A stretch of DNA of 64,000 bases from Enterobacter cancerogenus (GCA_000773965.1 JRUP01000035.1:60104-124103), one strand, 5' to 3'; positions 17,222 to 25,896 are shown, counted from the first letter of the stretch. The notes: generated by a model not told the origin, from the letters alone. Translations and numbers: made by a program.

Positions 17222-17728
17222 GTGAACCTGTTTATCTTTTACGTAGGCGGTAATGCCGGAAAATCTAACATTGAAGTGCATGATATCCAGTTCGTTGCTG
17301 CAGAAAAGCCCGAGGATGCCTGGCCTGCATTGCGTGAAGCCTGGTTTGGTGATGCGGATAAAATCCACGTCGATGGCTATGCGCGCGTAACCTGGGCTGA
17401 TGGCTATCGCGTGTCTCTGTCTGATAAGCCCACCACCGGCAGTGAAAAGCTGTTTTTTGTTAACGCCGGTGCGTACCATCCTTCCACTTTGGCTGAGTTG
17501 CATGCCTTCGATCTTTTCGTTGCCAAAGACGTTAAGGAAGCGAAAGCCAAAGGACTCGCTAACCTATTGCCCGGAACAGACCATCAGCACAAAGATAATC
17601 TGAAGGATGTGGATGATTGTTTGCTGCTGGAAAAGATCGGTGACCTCTATATTCATTTAACGCCGGATAGCGATGGCGAACCCTTCCGCCCTGAGTGGCA
17701 GGGTTATCAGCCGATCGGTATCGCGTGA
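17222..17728 (+). CDS. DUF1543 domain protein
   Basis: This 168-residue protein starts at GTG 17222, giving the family N-terminus VNLFIFYVGGNAGKSNIEVHD, with AAGGA about 9 nt upstream. DUF1543 blocks VQF/IQFV, WFGDADKIHVDGYARV and FFVNAGAYHP are present in two related halves. No biochemical function is established for the family. The gene lies between a transporter and a Nudix hydrolase on the same strand, without obvious coupling. Confidence 0.85.
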   Translation: MNLFIFYVGGNAGKSNIEVHDIQFVAAEKPEDAWPALREAWFGDADKIHVDGYARVTWADGYRVSLSDKPTTGSEKLFFVNAGAYHPSTLAELHAFDLFVAKDVKEAKAKGLANLLPGTDHQHKDNLKDVDDCLLLEKIGDLYIHLTPDSDGEPFRPEWQGYQPIGIA

Positions 17729-17773
17729 TTGTCGGGGCGCCGGTGGCGGTGCCCGCAAAACCCTGGAGGTTTT

Positions 17774-18202
17774 ATGTCACCACAAGTGGGTGTAGGCGTT
17801 TTGATTTTCCGTGAAGGAAAACTGCTGCTGGGCCGCCGCAAGGGCAGCCACGGTGCAGGGGATTGGTCAGCACCCGGCGGACATCTGGAATTTGGTGAAT
17901 CTCCGGATGAGTGCGCACGACGTGAAGTGCTCGAAGAAACCGGATTAACCCTGACCGAATTGCAAAACGGCGTATTCACCAGTGATGTTTTCCCCGAAGC
18001 CAACAAGCACTACATCACCTTGCTGCTGGTGGCACATCACCCGCAGGGGGAACCGCAGTTGATGGAGCCGGAAAAGTGCGAAGGCTGGCAGTGGTTTGCA
18101 CCTGAAGCCTTGCCGCAGCCGCTGTTCGCGCCGCTGCGCACATGGATTGCTCGCGATGGCTTAGCCGCGTTGCAATATCTCGCACAGGTTACAGCGCGAT
18201 AA
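17774..18202 (+). CDS. Nudix hydrolase
   Basis: This 142-residue protein carries a complete Nudix box from G36 to L58 (G-x5-E-x7-R-E-V-L-E-E-T-G-L), which binds Mg2+ and hydrolyses nucleoside diphosphate-X compounds. The preceding segment GDWSAPGGHLEFGE is typical of the MutT/NudG-like group, whose members often act on damaged or modified nucleotides. TGGAGG lies just upstream of the ATG at 17774. Its 3' end overlaps the convergent RidA gene by 14 bp. Confidence 0.9.
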   Translation: MSPQVGVGVLIFREGKLLLGRRKGSHGAGDWSAPGGHLEFGESPDECARREVLEETGLTLTELQNGVFTSDVFPEANKHYITLLLVAHHPQGEPQLMEPEKCEGWQWFAPEALPQPLFAPLRTWIARDGLAALQYLAQVTAR

Positions 18203-18560
18203 TCGCCTCAATCTCAACCTTCAGATCCGGTGAGAACAGCTGGCTAATTTGCACCAGCGAACTGGCGGGTAGATGATCGCCATAATGCTTAAAGAGTACG
18301 GCCCGTAGATCATTAATCTGGGCAAAGGAGGTGATGAAAATGGTCACTTTAATCAGATGGCTCAGCGAGGTATTTTCGGAAGCCGCAATCAGGTGCAGCT
18401 GCTGAAAGATAGCCTCAGCCTGTGAGGCAATATCGCCTTGCTGCGCGGGTGTGGCAAAGGCTGTTAAACCTGAAACATATAAGGTGTCGCCATGCTTCAC
18501 CGCGTGCACATAGGGCGCTTTCACTTCGCCCAGTTCCGGGTAATTTTTGCGTATCAACAT
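18189..18560 (-). CDS. RidA-family enamine/imine deaminase
   Basis: This 123-residue Rid-family protein has GDTLYVSGLTAF at the N-terminal strand and VTIFITSFAQINDLRAV near the centre. The C-terminal part ends QISQLFSPDLKVEIEAII rather than the canonical RVEIEA with the catalytic Arg of archetypal RidA, so it belongs to another Rid subgroup and its activity is uncertain. GGAG lies 6 nt before the ATG. It runs in the same direction as, and follows, a GNAT acetyltransferase. Confidence 0.82.
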   Translation of the reverse strand: MLIRKNYPELGEVKAPYVHAVKHGDTLYVSGLTAFATPAQQGDIASQAEAIFQQLHLIAASENTSLSHLIKVTIFITSFAQINDLRAVLFKHYGDHLPASSLVQISQLFSPDLKVEIEAIIAL

Positions 18561-18570
18561 CGATTGCTCC

Positions 18571-19074
18571 TTAATCCAGTTTTAATACCATCACCGTGAC
18601 ATCCTCATCGGCGATGTTTCGCTGTTCCACGTCCTGCCAGCCAAAGCGGCGATACAAGGCCTGTTGGTCAGGTGTATACAGCCAAAGTGCAGGGATCGAT
18701 TTTGCTCGCGCTTCGGCAATCAGGCGGGTCACTAATGCACTGGCCAACCCTTTGCCGCGATGTTCGCAAGCGGTGATCACTTCACCCAGCCAAAATTCAC
18801 GCTCGGGGATATCACTCAATTCGTAATGGATGATGCTGGCGGTGGCCATCAATTCGCCCTCGTGCGTGGTGGCAAACAGCGTCATCGTTTGGGCATCAGC
18901 GGCATTGCGTGATTGCAGCCGCTGGCGGATCACATCGCGGTCATGCCAGTTAGGTAGCTCGGACCATTCGCGGTGTAGCATGTCAGCAATTTCATCATAG
19001 AAATGTGACATCTGGGCCAGACAGTGTATCTGCATCCATCGTTCTTCAAGGCTAACAGAGGAGTTAAACAACAT
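18571..19074 (-). CDS. GNAT-family N-acetyltransferase
   Basis: This 167-residue acetyltransferase has the acetyl-CoA-binding motif A as LGEVITACEHRGKGLASALVTRLIAEA and motif B as LWLYTPDQQALYRRFGWQ. Substrate not deducible. The start at 19074 has GAGG upstream. It ends 10 nt before the RidA-like ATG, so these two form a small operon, possibly handling reactive amines, although this is inference. Confidence 0.85.
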   Translation of the reverse strand: MLFNSSVSLEERWMQIHCLAQMSHFYDEIADMLHREWSELPNWHDRDVIRQRLQSRNAADAQTMTLFATTHEGELMATASIIHYELSDIPEREFWLGEVITACEHRGKGLASALVTRLIAEARAKSIPALWLYTPDQQALYRRFGWQDVEQRNIADEDVTVMVLKLD

Positions 19075-19121
19075 AACCGTTAACCTCGAAAGGAACCAGG
19101 CTATTCGCCTGGTTCTTATGC

Positions 19122-19868
19122 TTAGGTTGTCTGGTTGGCCAAAGCCACCGCATCTTCCCCGGCAGGAATGCGCATCGGTGCGTTGGGATCGGTTGCCGCT
19201 TGCCATATCGCGGCGGCGACATCTTCGGCTTTGGTGGTGGGCTGCGGTTGGTGCATGCCCGCCATAATCCCATCCAGCATCGGTTGGTAGGCGTCGAGGA
19301 AAGTTTGCTCCATGCGCGGCATGGCGTTCTTGCCGAAATCGGTGGTGGGCGCCAGGCCTGGCAACACCAGCCGCACATTAACATTAAACGGCTGCAACTC
19401 CAGCGCCAGTGATTCAGTGAACGCATTGACGGCGGCTTTGCTGCCCGTATACACCGCCAGCAGCGGCAGGGATTTCAGCGTAACGGTGGACGTCACGTTG
19501 ATCACCGTACCGCCGCGTTTGGCGCGGAACTGAGGCAGCACCGCCTGCGTCATGGCGATAGTGCCCAGCGTGTTAGTCTCAAACACTTCGCGTACCGTGG
19601 ACATCGGCGTGCCTTCCAGTGAGGTCAGCACACCAATCCCGGCGTTGTTCACCAGTACATCGATTTCGCCTGCGTCAGCGATTGCCCGTTTGATGCTTTC
19701 TGCATTAGAGACGTCCAGCGGCAATAAACGTAAATTTTCCGAAGCCGGGAATAGCTCGGGGCGAGGATGACGCATAGTGGCAATCACCTTCCAGCCGCGC
19801 TCCATAAAATAGAGTGCGGTGGCGTGACCAAAGCCGGAAGAACAGCCGGTGATAAGGATCGTTTTCAT
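19122..19868 (-). CDS. Short-chain dehydrogenase/reductase (SDR)
   Basis: This 248-residue classical SDR has the cofactor motif TGCSSGFG at residues 7-14, VLVNNAGIG in the centre and the catalytic Y140-x3-K144 in VYTGSKAAVNAF. RHPRPE after strand 2 suggests NADP(H) preference. GGAG precedes the ATG. It is divergent from an AraC-type regulator 99 bp away, a common pairing in which the regulator controls the SDR. Confidence 0.9.
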   Translation of the reverse strand: MKTILITGCSSGFGHATALYFMERGWKVIATMRHPRPELFPASENLRLLPLDVSNAESIKRAIADAGEIDVLVNNAGIGVLTSLEGTPMSTVREVFETNTLGTIAMTQAVLPQFRAKRGGTVINVTSTVTLKSLPLLAVYTGSKAAVNAFTESLALELQPFNVNVRLVLPGLAPTTDFGKNAMPRMEQTFLDAYQPMLDGIMAGMHQPQPTTKAEDVAAAIWQAATDPNAPMRIPAGEDAVALANQTT

Positions 19869-19919
19869 CTTTCACTCCTGCATTGCAATGGGTAGATGTT
19901 CACTATAGAGTCAGCGTGA

Positions 19920-19965
19920 TGGACTCACTACAATGCAAAGTCCACATTTCATTCGCAGGAGTCCA
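19920..19965. promoter_or_regulatory. Repeated GGACT/AGTCC sites in the SDR-AraC intergenic region
   Basis: TGGACT (19920-19925), AGTCCA (19939-19944) and AGTCCA (19960-19965) occur in 46 bp, giving one inverted and one direct repeat with spacings near two helical turns. AraC-type proteins commonly bind such repeats. The last copy overlaps the ribosome-binding site of the regulator gene. Confidence 0.4.
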
Positions 19966-19967
19966 TA

Positions 19968-20870
19968 ATGATCGATCCCCTTGCTGAGATAGTGTCACTG
20001 CTGCAACCTCAGGCGGCCTTTTCCAAACGTGCACGCGCCAATGGTCGCTGGCGCGTCAATCGCAGTGAAACCGGACAGCCGTTTTATTGCCTAGTACTGG
20101 CTGGGCGCAGTCAATTGAAGATGAAAGGGCATGAACCCATCTCACTTGAGCAGGGCGATTTTGTCCTGATCCCAGCGGCGTGGGAGTTCTGCATGAGCAG
20201 TGCCGAGCCACCCGATGACGATGCGCCTGAAACGCTACCCGAAATGCTTAGCCCCGGTGAATTCTGGATTGGCGATCAGCAACAGCCTGCCGAAGTGCAA
20301 ACGCTGATTGGTTATTGCCAGTTCGGTGCGCCCGACGCGGGATTGATCGTCTCGCTGTTACCCCAATTTATTCATATTCGCGGGGAGTCGCGGCTGACCA
20401 CGCTGGTACAACTGGTGATGGATGAGTGTCGTGCGCAGCGGCCCGCGCGCCATGTGGTATTGGAACGTTTGCTGGAACTGCTGCTGATTGAGGCGCTGCG
20501 TTCGATGTCAATCTGTCATGCTTACCCTGGCGTGATGAGTGGTTTAGCCGACGAACGTCTGGCGGCGGCCATCCGCGACATTCACGCCAACCCGGCGCAT
20601 CCCTGGACCGTGGCGCAATTAGCCAAAGTTTCCGCGCTATCCCGTTCGGCATTCTTTGTGCGTTTCCGCGCAGCAGTGGGCGTAGCGCCGATGGTTTATC
20701 TGCTCACCTGGCGCATGGCTTTGGCCAAAAATTTACTGCGCGGCAAAAATATGGCGGTAGCGGATGTCGCCGAACGCGTCGGCTATCGTTCCGCCAGTGC
20801 GTTTAGTGTGGCCTTCACCCGTTATGTGGGGCAACCACCCGCATGGTTTGCCGCTCAACAGGAAATTTAG
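19968..20870 (+). CDS. AraC-family regulator with N-terminal cupin (AraC_N/cupin_6-like)
   Basis: This 300-residue regulator has an N-terminal cupin-like sensor (about residues 15-185; RSQLKMKGHEPISLEQGDFVLIPAAWEF) and a C-terminal double HTH with WTVAQLAKVSALSRSAFFVRF and MAVADVAERVGYRSASAFSVAF. Family members usually regulate an adjacent oxidoreductase; the divergent SDR is the likely target. The stop overlaps the end of the DUF2000 gene by 4 bp. Confidence 0.88.
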   Translation: MIDPLAEIVSLLQPQAAFSKRARANGRWRVNRSETGQPFYCLVLAGRSQLKMKGHEPISLEQGDFVLIPAAWEFCMSSAEPPDDDAPETLPEMLSPGEFWIGDQQQPAEVQTLIGYCQFGAPDAGLIVSLLPQFIHIRGESRLTTLVQLVMDECRAQRPARHVVLERLLELLLIEALRSMSICHAYPGVMSGLADERLAAAIRDIHANPAHPWTVAQLAKVSALSRSAFFVRFRAAVGVAPMVYLLTWRMALAKNLLRGKNMAVADVAERVGYRSASAFSVAFTRYVGQPPAWFAAQQEI

Positions 20871-21289
20871 CGGAACAGCTTAAGATTGCCCGTCAAACCC
20901 GTAATTTTCTTTTTAGGGCCAATCAGACCAATCGCAACCAGCTCAATATGGTCACTGTGGGCGCTGGCAATCCGCTCGCCGTACTCCTCGTAAGTTTTGC
21001 AGGACTGCGCCAGCGCACTAAACGGCATCGCGAAGATCTCTGGGTCCGCGTTGCTTGCCTTTTGCAGTTCACGCAGATAGCCACCTTCCGCCAGCAGCAC
21101 AGGCAGGGGAGCATAAATCACACCGGGATAGTTGAACCCATCTTCACTCTGCAAATCCGGGCCGACGATATGATCAATCAGCTTGCCAAAGCTGATGCCG
21201 ATGACGCTGGCTGCATTCAGCGCCAGCCCGGTGGGTAACTGGTTGTCGATGATAAGGGTGCAGCGATGTTGATGAGGATCGAATTGCAT
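20867..21289 (-). CDS. DUF2000 family protein
   Basis: This 140-residue protein matches DUF2000: CTLIIDNQLPTGLALNAASVIGISFGKL, GVIYAPLPVLLA, and the terminal ELVAIGLIGPKKKITGLTGNLKLFR. The ATG at 21289, with GGAG upstream, fits the family length; an open frame continues 62 codons further but looks non-coding. It is divergent from an Lrp/AsnC regulator. Function is not established; members have been noted as peptidyl-tRNA hydrolase 2-like folds. Confidence 0.82.
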   Translation of the reverse strand: MQFDPHQHRCTLIIDNQLPTGLALNAASVIGISFGKLIDHIVGPDLQSEDGFNYPGVIYAPLPVLLAEGGYLRELQKASNADPEIFAMPFSALAQSCKTYEEYGERIASAHSDHIELVAIGLIGPKKKITGLTGNLKLFR

Positions 21290-21448
21290 GGGTAACTCCG
21301 TAAGCAACTGAGATAAAGCGCCATGGTGGCTGAGGTGAAAATTATGCGGCAGGCAGTGAGAAAAGTGCTTGCGGAGTTCATTGAAAAAAGTATGAATTAA
21401 GGATGAATATTCCTGTTTAACGCTATCAATGGAAAGGATTAACCTGAA

Positions 21449-21925
21449 ATGAGTTTGAGCAAGACAGATATCCAAATACTGGAATATTTGCAGCGGGACG
21501 CGCGCGTAACGAATCAGGATCTCGCGGATGCCATCGGCCTCTCTGCATCACCGACATGGCGCAAAGTGCGCAAACTGGAAGAAGATGAGGTGATTCAGGG
21601 CTATCGCGCCGTGCTCAATCGTAGAAAGATTGGCCTGAATGTGATGGTGTTTGTGCGTGTCACCATCGACAGCCATAGCGAAGCCGAAGCGCGTAAATTT
21701 GAAGCAGAAGTGACCGCGCTGGAAAATGTGGTCTCCTGCTACAGTATTGGCGGCGATGCCGATTTCTTGTTGCAAGTCGTCTCGGCGGATATGGATGCCT
21801 ATGCGGACTTTGCCATGTCGGTAATTCGGCGATTGCCGGGTATTAAAGAGATGCAGAGTATGTTCGTGTTGAAGGAAGTGAAAGGGATGACGGGGTTGCC
21901 CATGACGGGGAACGTAAACCCATAA
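21449..21925 (+). CDS. Lrp/AsnC-family transcriptional regulator
   Basis: This 158-residue regulator has an N-terminal HTH (ILEYLQRDARVTNQDLADAIGLSASPTWRKVRKLEEDEVI) and a RAM ligand-binding domain ending GIKEMQSMFVLKEVKGMTGLP. It is divergent from the DUF2000 gene, which it probably controls in response to an amino acid. Length and architecture are standard. Confidence 0.92.
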   Translation: MSLSKTDIQILEYLQRDARVTNQDLADAIGLSASPTWRKVRKLEEDEVIQGYRAVLNRRKIGLNVMVFVRVTIDSHSEAEARKFEAEVTALENVVSCYSIGGDADFLLQVVSADMDAYADFAMSVIRRLPGIKEMQSMFVLKEVKGMTGLPMTGNVNP

Positions 21926-22053
21926 GGTTGAACTCGAGATTTCAACAACGTTGTCAGAACAACAAAAAAACACTGTATGTAATGCCAGTTACATTGCTTT
22001 CAAAACGAAAATAAATTAGCATAAATTCCGTTTAACGCAACTAAGGTGGCTAA

Positions 22054-22725
22054 ATGGAAAGCGCGCAGATTTTCAGTAGTATCAATAAATTGCTTACAAC
22101 GCACTTTAATCGAGAGTTTTGGTTAAGCTTAGAAGATGAACTCACCACAAGTTATGCGAATGCAAACGCATCGATTGAAGGCCCCCTTGCAAAATTAGAG
22201 CAGCCGCAAAAAAGGCGATTACTACCGCAAACGCGGCATTATTATTTAAATTCTGCGTTTTACCGAGCGGCTAAAAGTTGTGGATTATCCTGCGATGACG
22301 CGTTTACTGAACCTAGAGGTGAAAACTATTACATCGTTCAATCTGGTCAGATAAAAGTCAGCCGTATTGGCTTAAGGTATGATGAAAACCTCATAAGAAA
22401 AGCGAATCACAGATTGTTGATCGCCGAACTGAATAGCGAATACGAAGGATTTACTCCCGATTTTTTTCAGGAACAGACGCAACAATCGTTCCCAGATGGT
22501 ACTCTCGGCGTGCTCATCGTTAATGTAAACCCTCCATTTTCTCGCTCTCAGGGAGAGATGCTCGATTTACGTGTCACCGTCCCTTTTACCAATCTGAAGA
22601 ACTATCATTACAACCAGTCGTTACGCGATGTCTTAGCGTTATACAATGAAATCGAATTCGCGCCAGAGGTGCCGGATTTAGCTATTCCACTATTAAAGAA
22701 GCGCTTGAAACAGCAAGAAGGTTAG
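22054..22725 (+). CDS. Unrecognised protein paired with an HTH-ImmA/IrrE peptidase
   Basis: This 223-residue soluble protein has no signal peptide, membrane segment or motif I recognise. It has a charged N-terminal half (LAKLEQPQKRRLLPQTRHYY) and a mixed strand/helix C-terminal half with GVLIVNVNPPFSRSQGEMLDLRV. The stop lies 12 nt before the HTH-peptidase ATG, so the pair forms an operon. Its base composition is clearly AT-richer than neighbouring genes, with codons such as tta, aaa and att frequent, suggesting horizontal acquisition. By analogy with other ImmA/IrrE pairs it could be the regulated or cleaved partner, a toxin, or a sensor; nothing in the sequence decides this. Confidence 0.7.
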   Translation: MESAQIFSSINKLLTTHFNREFWLSLEDELTTSYANANASIEGPLAKLEQPQKRRLLPQTRHYYLNSAFYRAAKSCGLSCDDAFTEPRGENYYIVQSGQIKVSRIGLRYDENLIRKANHRLLIAELNSEYEGFTPDFFQEQTQQSFPDGTLGVLIVNVNPPFSRSQGEMLDLRVTVPFTNLKNYHYNQSLRDVLALYNEIEFAPEVPDLAIPLLKKRLKQQEG

Positions 22726-22737
22726 TGTGGTGAACCA

Positions 22738-23943
22738 ATGAGAGTGGGTGTTGCGGGCTTTGAACCAAACCGGTTGACGCAGATGCGTGAAGCGAGAGGT
22801 TTGTCAAAAATCAATCTTGGGCGTTTGGTTGAGCGATCCCCCTCGACAATTACTAAGTGGGAGCAGGGCTTTCATTCGCCAGATGCAGAAGCCCTGTTGG
22901 CGCTTTCAAACGTGTTGGAATGCCCAATGACTTGGTTTACCAAGCCGATGCCGCGTCACGAAAACAATCCAGTGTTTTTCCGCACGCTGGCAACAACAGC
23001 CAAAGATTTGTGCGCCGCGTCTGACCGCTACATGGAGTGGTTACAGGAAATCACATTACATTTGCAGCACGATCTCGATTTTCCTTCGGTGAATATTCCC
23101 TTCCTGGAGGTCACCGATCATCGCCAGATTGACGATCAAATGATTGAAATTATGGCGAGTCGATGCCGCAAACTATGGGGGTTAGGCTTAGCCCCTCTGA
23201 GCGATTTGCTACTGGTCATTGAGAACGCCGGGATTATTTGTTCGCGCTTTGAACAAGGCAGCGTTGTCATGGATGGCTATTCACAATGGAATGAGTGTGA
23301 ACAGCGTCCTTATATCATCCTCGCAGCCGATAAGAATAATTTTTATCGCAGCCGTTTCGATGCCGCCCATGAGCTTGGGCATCTTGTATTGCACCGTTAC
23401 ATTCGGCGTTTGGATTCGGTGAATTTCAAGCCAATTGAAGCCCAGGCACATAAATTTGCGGCCAGCTTTATGCTGCCAGAAGAAGCCTTTGCCGTTGAAT
23501 TACCACCCAATCCTACTTTAGAAAATTTTGTCGCGTTAAAGCAGCGATGGGGGATGTCAGCCCAGGCAATGATGGTTCGTGCAAAAGAATTGCAATTGAT
23601 TACGGATGTTGAGTACCAACGACTCTATAAGCAGGTGTCGGCACGTGGTTGGCGCAAAGGGGAACCTCTTGACGATCAGCGTGAACCGGAATCGGTGAGA
23701 TTGCTGCCGCGCAGCTTACACCTGCTGCTGGACGAGGGAATTTATACTAAGCAGAGTTTTGTCGCTTCCCTGAACATGGCTCATAGGGATATCGAGAAGC
23801 TGTTATCTTTGCCAAGAAATGCATTGGCCGACACGGCCATATTGAAGCTAACACCTAAATTAAAAGTGAAAAGCGACAGCCTTAGCAGCGATCAACCTGT
23901 AGATAACGTGATCAGTATCTTTGGCCATAAATCCCCGACTTAA
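22738..23943 (+). CDS. HTH (XRE)-ImmA/IrrE metallopeptidase regulator
   Basis: This 401-residue protein joins an N-terminal XRE helix-turn-helix (about residues 9-62; MREARGLSKINLGRLVERSPSTITKWEQG) to an ImmA/IrrE zinc peptidase. The zinc motif is H211-E-L-G-H215 in FDAAHELGHLVLHRY, and the third ligand is probably E234 in EAQAHKFAASFMLPEEAF. A C-terminal extension of about 100 residues follows (from about residue 300), partly Leu-rich and then disordered. Members of the class bind DNA and cleave a partner or repressor after a trigger, as in ICE induction and the DdrO/IrrE stress response. A strong terminator follows. Codon use is AT-rich like its partner. Confidence 0.88.
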   Translation: MRVGVAGFEPNRLTQMREARGLSKINLGRLVERSPSTITKWEQGFHSPDAEALLALSNVLECPMTWFTKPMPRHENNPVFFRTLATTAKDLCAASDRYMEWLQEITLHLQHDLDFPSVNIPFLEVTDHRQIDDQMIEIMASRCRKLWGLGLAPLSDLLLVIENAGIICSRFEQGSVVMDGYSQWNECEQRPYIILAADKNNFYRSRFDAAHELGHLVLHRYIRRLDSVNFKPIEAQAHKFAASFMLPEEAFAVELPPNPTLENFVALKQRWGMSAQAMMVRAKELQLITDVEYQRLYKQVSARGWRKGEPLDDQREPESVRLLPRSLHLLLDEGIYTKQSFVASLNMAHRDIEKLLSLPRNALADTAILKLTPKLKVKSDSLSSDQPVDNVISIFGHKSPT

Positions 23944-24009
23944 AGTTGAGTCCACGTTTATCTGAATCTCAATTCTTGAACAGCAGACCCAAATAATATG
24001 TCCATAACT

Positions 24010-24041
24010 AAAGGGCGCACCATAAAAGGGTGCGCCTTTTT
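24010..24041. terminator. Rho-independent terminator
   Basis: A 12-bp stem (24010-24021 with 24029-24040, one G-U pair) with a 7-nt loop ends in five T bases on the plus strand, and the A-rich 5' side makes it usable on the minus strand for the converging FAD oxidoreductase gene. Confidence 0.85.
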
Positions 24042-24056
24042 AATGCCGGAGGATGA

Positions 24057-25493
24057 TTACGCCTCTAACCCCGCATTATGCATCCCACGGCGCAGCGTGA
24101 AGTTCACGCCCATGGTCAGGAGGGGATCTGGCGGATTCCACTCAGGCTTCGGCAGTGACAGCAGGTAATCAATGGTATCGTTGCGTTTACCCGCCAGCCA
24201 GTCGGCCAGCATGGTGCCCATGGCGGTACAGCGTACCGTACCGAGACCATTACAGCCCAGCGCGCCATACACATTCTTGCGCAGTTCGCCAAACAGGCTG
24301 GAACCGTTGCGCGTCATCCCTAAGCCACCGCCCCAGGTGTGTTCGAAAGGCACATCTTTCAACGTTGGATAGCGACGTTCAAATGACTGGCGATGGGTTT
24401 GGCGATACTTCTCGGTGTAGCCCGGCTTGTGGCGTCCATCTTCGTTGAAGCTAAAGCTGTTACGAATCAGGATGCGATTGTCATGCGTACGACGCGAAGT
24501 GGTGCCAAACGGATCCGCTGGAATAATGCCCCAGAAATCCTCACCGCCAATGCTGTCCTGCTCGGACTTGGTCAGCGGGCGGGTCAGGCTGCCGTAGGTG
24601 AAAATCGGAAAAATGGTGCGTGGGCCAAAACCAAAGTGGGTACCAAAGGCGTTATTGCCCAGAATCAGCTTATCGGCAGTGATGCGGCCGGTAGCATGAT
24701 GCAACACGATCTGCGGTTCATACTCAATCGCGGTGATGGCGGTGTCTTCATACAGCGTGACGTTTTCCGGCAAGCTGTCTGCCAGACCTTTCACCAGGCC
24801 TGAAGGCTGAACCAGAATGGTACCCGGCGTATAGAGCGCTTTGCGATAGAAGCTGGTGCCGAAAATATCTTTCAGCGCACTGCCTTCGATGATTTTGCAC
24901 TTCTCACCTAAAGCTTCAAGGCCACCGCGATAGGCATCCAGCACCGCCATGCCGCTGTCTTCAACCGCTGCCTGATATTTACCAGAGTGGCGCATGTGCG
25001 CGTCGGTAATATTATGCTCTTCCACCAGATCCTTCAGGATGCGCTGGCCGGTCTGGTTTAGATTGAGGATATTGCGGGCAACGGTTTTATCGCCGATGTA
25101 ATCCGGTGCGCTGATGTCGTGCGGCACGTCGATCAGGAAGCCCGCGTTACGTCCAGAAGTGCCAAAACCGACCTGTTGAGCTTCGACCAGAATCACCTGA
25201 TCGTTAGGGAAGTTCAGCGCCAGACGACGCGCGGCTGCCAGGCCGGCAAAACCACCGCCGATCACCACCCATGGCGCTTTGGCATCACCGACCAGCGCGG
25301 GCTTAGGAATACGCTTCTGGCTGGTGTGGAACCAACCTGGCGTGGGGTCATCGGAAGGCAGCGCATCAATGCGCAGTAATGTTTCAGGATCGTTCGGCAG
25401 ATTGTCTGTCAACAGCGTTGCGCCACCGCCCGCGGCAATGACTCCGGCACCGATTCCTGTGCCCACCAACAATTTCCTTCTGGAAATACCCAT
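24057..25493 (-). CDS. Tat-exported FAD-dependent oxidoreductase (DadA/PuuB-like)
   Basis: This 478-residue protein begins MGISRRKLLVGTGIGAG, a twin-arginine signal followed by a hydrophobic Gly/Ala stretch, so it should be exported folded with its cofactor. The FAD domain begins at about residue 75 with WVVIGGGFAGLAAARRLALNFP, then NAGFLIDVPH, and the C-terminal block GALGCNGLGTVRCTAMGTMLADWL closes the flavin site. The fold matches the DAO family, which oxidises amino acids, glycine derivatives or glutamylated polyamines. Characterised PuuB and DadA lack a Tat signal, so a periplasmic version is unusual. It sits alone, 400 bp from the cupin gene, near the ABC importer cluster. Confidence 0.87.
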   Translation of the reverse strand: MGISRRKLLVGTGIGAGVIAAGGGATLLTDNLPNDPETLLRIDALPSDDPTPGWFHTSQKRIPKPALVGDAKAPWVVIGGGFAGLAAARRLALNFPNDQVILVEAQQVGFGTSGRNAGFLIDVPHDISAPDYIGDKTVARNILNLNQTGQRILKDLVEEHNITDAHMRHSGKYQAAVEDSGMAVLDAYRGGLEALGEKCKIIEGSALKDIFGTSFYRKALYTPGTILVQPSGLVKGLADSLPENVTLYEDTAITAIEYEPQIVLHHATGRITADKLILGNNAFGTHFGFGPRTIFPIFTYGSLTRPLTKSEQDSIGGEDFWGIIPADPFGTTSRRTHDNRILIRNSFSFNEDGRHKPGYTEKYRQTHRQSFERRYPTLKDVPFEHTWGGGLGMTRNGSSLFGELRKNVYGALGCNGLGTVRCTAMGTMLADWLAGKRNDTIDYLLSLPKPEWNPPDPLLTMGVNFTLRRGMHNAGLEA

Positions 25494-25896
25494 GTAAAAA
25501 AGACTCCTCGATGCAGATAAGTTGTTCTAAAAATTGCCTGCGCTGCCTGAATTCGGGTCAGATAGCGACGTTACGCATTGCTAAAAAATGTGTGACTTAT
25601 GTTTCTAGGTATATTTCATGTATACATGATGTATTCAGATTATTTCGATTTGTAAAATCCGTGTCAACCTTGTTTTGTGTAGGTGATAAAAATGTGATTT
25701 GAGTGGTTGGGCTTTTCTTGTTCAGCTTTAAGGGGCACAGCAGTGAGGGGCGTACGGATCTTCTGTCAGAAGAGAGAATTAGCAGAGAGCCAACACCGCT
25801 GTGAAGGCGGTAAAGTTGGCTCTTCGAAAGATAAAAAGTTGAGGGGAGAATGTATCAAAAAGAGATTAATTCACTTCGTTATGCGCCTGACTGAAC
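25494..25896. other. Intergenic region with a palindrome and a folded hairpin
   Basis: This stretch lacks a credible gene. A perfect 14-bp palindrome (half TCATGTA, 25616-25629) lies about 125 bp upstream of the Tat oxidoreductase and could be an operator. At 25786-25823 a 9-bp stem (AGAGCCAAC with GTTGGCTCT) encloses a second 5-bp stem, and a small TCTTCT/AGAAGA hairpin lies just before it. This may be the 3' end of the cupin transcript or an independent RNA; no T-tract follows on either strand. Confidence 0.4.
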
